DNA of 21,286 bases from Neolentinus lepideus HHB14362 ss-1 (taxonomy: Eukaryota > Basidiomycota > Agaricomycetes > Gloeophyllales > Gloeophyllaceae): the NCBI GenBank assembly GCA_001632425.1, contig KV425570.1, forward strand, positions 271,140-292,425, given 5' to 3'. The notes under the pieces are model-generated. The model had not been told where the DNA came from and did no database searches. It saw only the letters and a program-made list of their open reading frames with translations. Shown in pieces: positions 19,773-21,286 of this stretch; positions within the stretch are counted from its first letter, which is position 1, and each line of letters begins with the position of its first letter. The position numbers and the translations under genes are program-made.

Positions 19773-20767
19773 CTTGGGGGAAGCGGGCCACTGCTTCGCA
19801 TGGCATTTTTATGAGTCCTGAGGTACATGATCTGTCTCATTAATATTGTCTTGCATATATAGCTGAAATTGTGATTCAAATGGGTATCCACTATAAATTG
19901 CCATATTAGAAAACTGATTACCTAATCATGGGAACCTAGCCCTGGAACCAAACAGAGTACAAAATTACAATTCAAATGGGGACTCACCCATAAATTTCCA
20001 TATTAGGAAAGTGATTACCTAAATGTCAGAAACTAACACTGGAACCAAACAGAACATGAAATTACATGTTGAATGGGCACCCACATGGAGTTTCCATATT
20101 AGGAATCTCATTATATAATCATTGGAAACTAAGCCTGGAAACAAAAAGAGACAACAATTACAATTCAAATGGATACCCACTCAAAAATCATGATGATGTA
20201 AGCAATGTGTAAAATCTCACATTTGGAAGGTACAAACAAAGGATGAAACAAGCAAATAGGTGGGCAGCAGCCACCCTGGGATCTAAGAATTTTTCTGATA
20301 TTTTTGATGATTTGTCCGATTTTTCTGAGCAGAAATAGCGACTATTGACACCCAATACAGGCTTGACAGGACTTGTAACCCAGTAATATATTATCATTTT
20401 TTCGGAATATTTTCGAAAATAGTGAGGATGTGCGTTGGAAGGCATGATGATGCACTTGGTGGAAGGTAAACAAAATCTGAAGTCTATGTACTTTCTGCGC
20501 ACCAAATGACTATACAGCCAATCACAGCACAAGAATCCAAACCAACGTGGCGAGCGCCACAAGTAACACATTTCAAACAGCACACTAGTCAATTCCCACG
20601 GTAAGAGTGACAAACAAATGCCATTAAATCAACAGAAAAGCAACCACACATAAATAAATACTGAGGATATTTCCTGACATGTAAAATATGGTTCAAAGCT
20701 TATATTGAAAAAACCAGAAAGTTAGAGAAAATGAGGATGGCAGGAAGAGTCAAACAAGGTCAACAGA
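19773..20767. other. AT-rich, repeat-like non-coding region
   Basis: From the break in the FunK1 copy 3 onward the base composition becomes more AT-rich, with many short A and T runs. I see no coding sequence here. The longest open frame (141 codons, minus, 20188-20613) has no motif. It contains the tandem array below and a perfect 14-base palindrome GTGGCGAGCGCCAC (20547-20560). It may be the inside of a non-autonomous transposon whose right end is near 21234. Confidence 0.5.
19864..20185. repeat. Tandem repeat array, unit about 96-97 bp
   Basis: ATTACAATTCAAATGG or its variants recur near 19868, 19964, 20061 and 20157, giving a period of 96-97 bases. Between them the units share CCATATTAGGAA, TGATTACCTAAT and CTGGAACCAAACAGA, with increasing divergence in the last unit. 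The array has about three and a third diverged units. It has no coding potential that persists through all units. Confidence 0.8.
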
Positions 20768-21234
20768 GACTACAAACCATATTTTGTAGTCAGTTTGTAG
20801 TGGCTGATAGAATCGGACTTGGAGTCGGAGAATCAAATATTTGTAGTATTGACTACAAAATAAAGTCTCATGACTTCTCAGCATGTAATTCCCATGGCTG
20901 CCATGTTCGGCCCCCAATTTTGCACTGATACGCACAGACACATGACGAAACCCGCGGAAAGGAGACCTAAAGTGTAGACACAACCACAAAGCAAACACCA
21001 AAGCCCTTGGTGTCAGATGGCTGCGAGGCCCAGGGTAAACGAAGGGTTACGAGTCCTGAGTTTACGAAGGAACGAGTCTTTACGCCGAGAATGAGCGGGT
21101 TGCCGAACAGGAGCATGGTGGCCGAGAAGTCGTGGGATTATTCTTATGTAGTGGCCACTACACTATTGGATGTCCGCTTCAAAGTCCGCCTGTAGTGTCG
21201 ACTACAAAAAGACTACAAAAAGAGTTTTGTAGTG
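20768..21234. mobile_element. Possible right end of a CACTA-like DNA transposon
   Basis: The sequence TTTTGTAGTG ends at 21234. Its complement CACTACAAAA is the classical terminus of CACTA/EnSpm elements. Inside it, ACTACAAA and its complement occur many times in both orientations: near 20769, 20783, 20794, 20840, 20852, 21148, 21155, 21192, 21201 and 21212. This is the pattern of subterminal repeats. No transposase sequence is visible, and no matching left terminus was found in the window, so the extent is unknown. It could instead be another type of foldback element. Confidence 0.4.
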
Positions 21235-21286
21235 CCTCTGGTCAGTTTTCAGCCTGCTCCTCAATTAAAGTGGCTCCTTTCTCTCT

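Overview
The window looks like nuclear DNA of a basidiomycete fungus, most likely a mushroom-forming Agaricomycete. Genes sit close together on both strands. Nearly all introns are 40-75 nt long with GT...AG ends and CTNA-type branch points. Two gene families point to this group: FunK1-type kinases, and a zinc-cluster regulator with the basidiomycete-style linker after the cluster. All gene models were built by hand by joining exons and checking reading phase across every junction; no database search was possible.

Layout: 1-509 (minus) is the 5' part of a Zn2Cys6 transcription factor, cut by the window edge. 510-1020 is a divergent promoter region. 1021-2299 (plus) is a LaeA-like SAM methyltransferase. 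2434-3995 (minus) is a flavin-dependent monooxygenase that converges on it. These three genes resemble a small metabolic cluster. 4199-12000 is a tandem duplication of a FunK1 protein kinase gene. The first copy (4199-7092) is a pseudogene with three stops, several deletions and a lost splice donor. The second copy (8704-11636) is nearly intact, with one unresolved reading-frame problem in exon 2. An 830-bp hAT-like non-autonomous element (7166-7995, 8-bp target duplication) sits in the 3' flank of copy 1. The equivalent sites in the other copies are empty.

12658-15740 (minus) is a complete eight-exon gene for a CSC1/OSCA (DUF221, RSN1_7TM) stress-gated cation channel of 902 aa. Its start codon appears to be split by an intron. 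15803-18714 holds no gene I recognise. 18715-19772 is a third, inverted, 5'-truncated copy of the FunK1 duplicon, again with its 3' flank. From about 19773 to the end the sequence is AT-richer and repeat-like. It has a tandem array with a unit of about 97 bp (19864-20185) and clustered ACTACAAA motifs that end in a CACTA-like terminus near 21234.

Overall, two ordinary stretches (a regulator-methyltransferase-monooxygenase group and a housekeeping-type ion channel) flank a kinase family that is duplicating and decaying, with transposon remnants around it.
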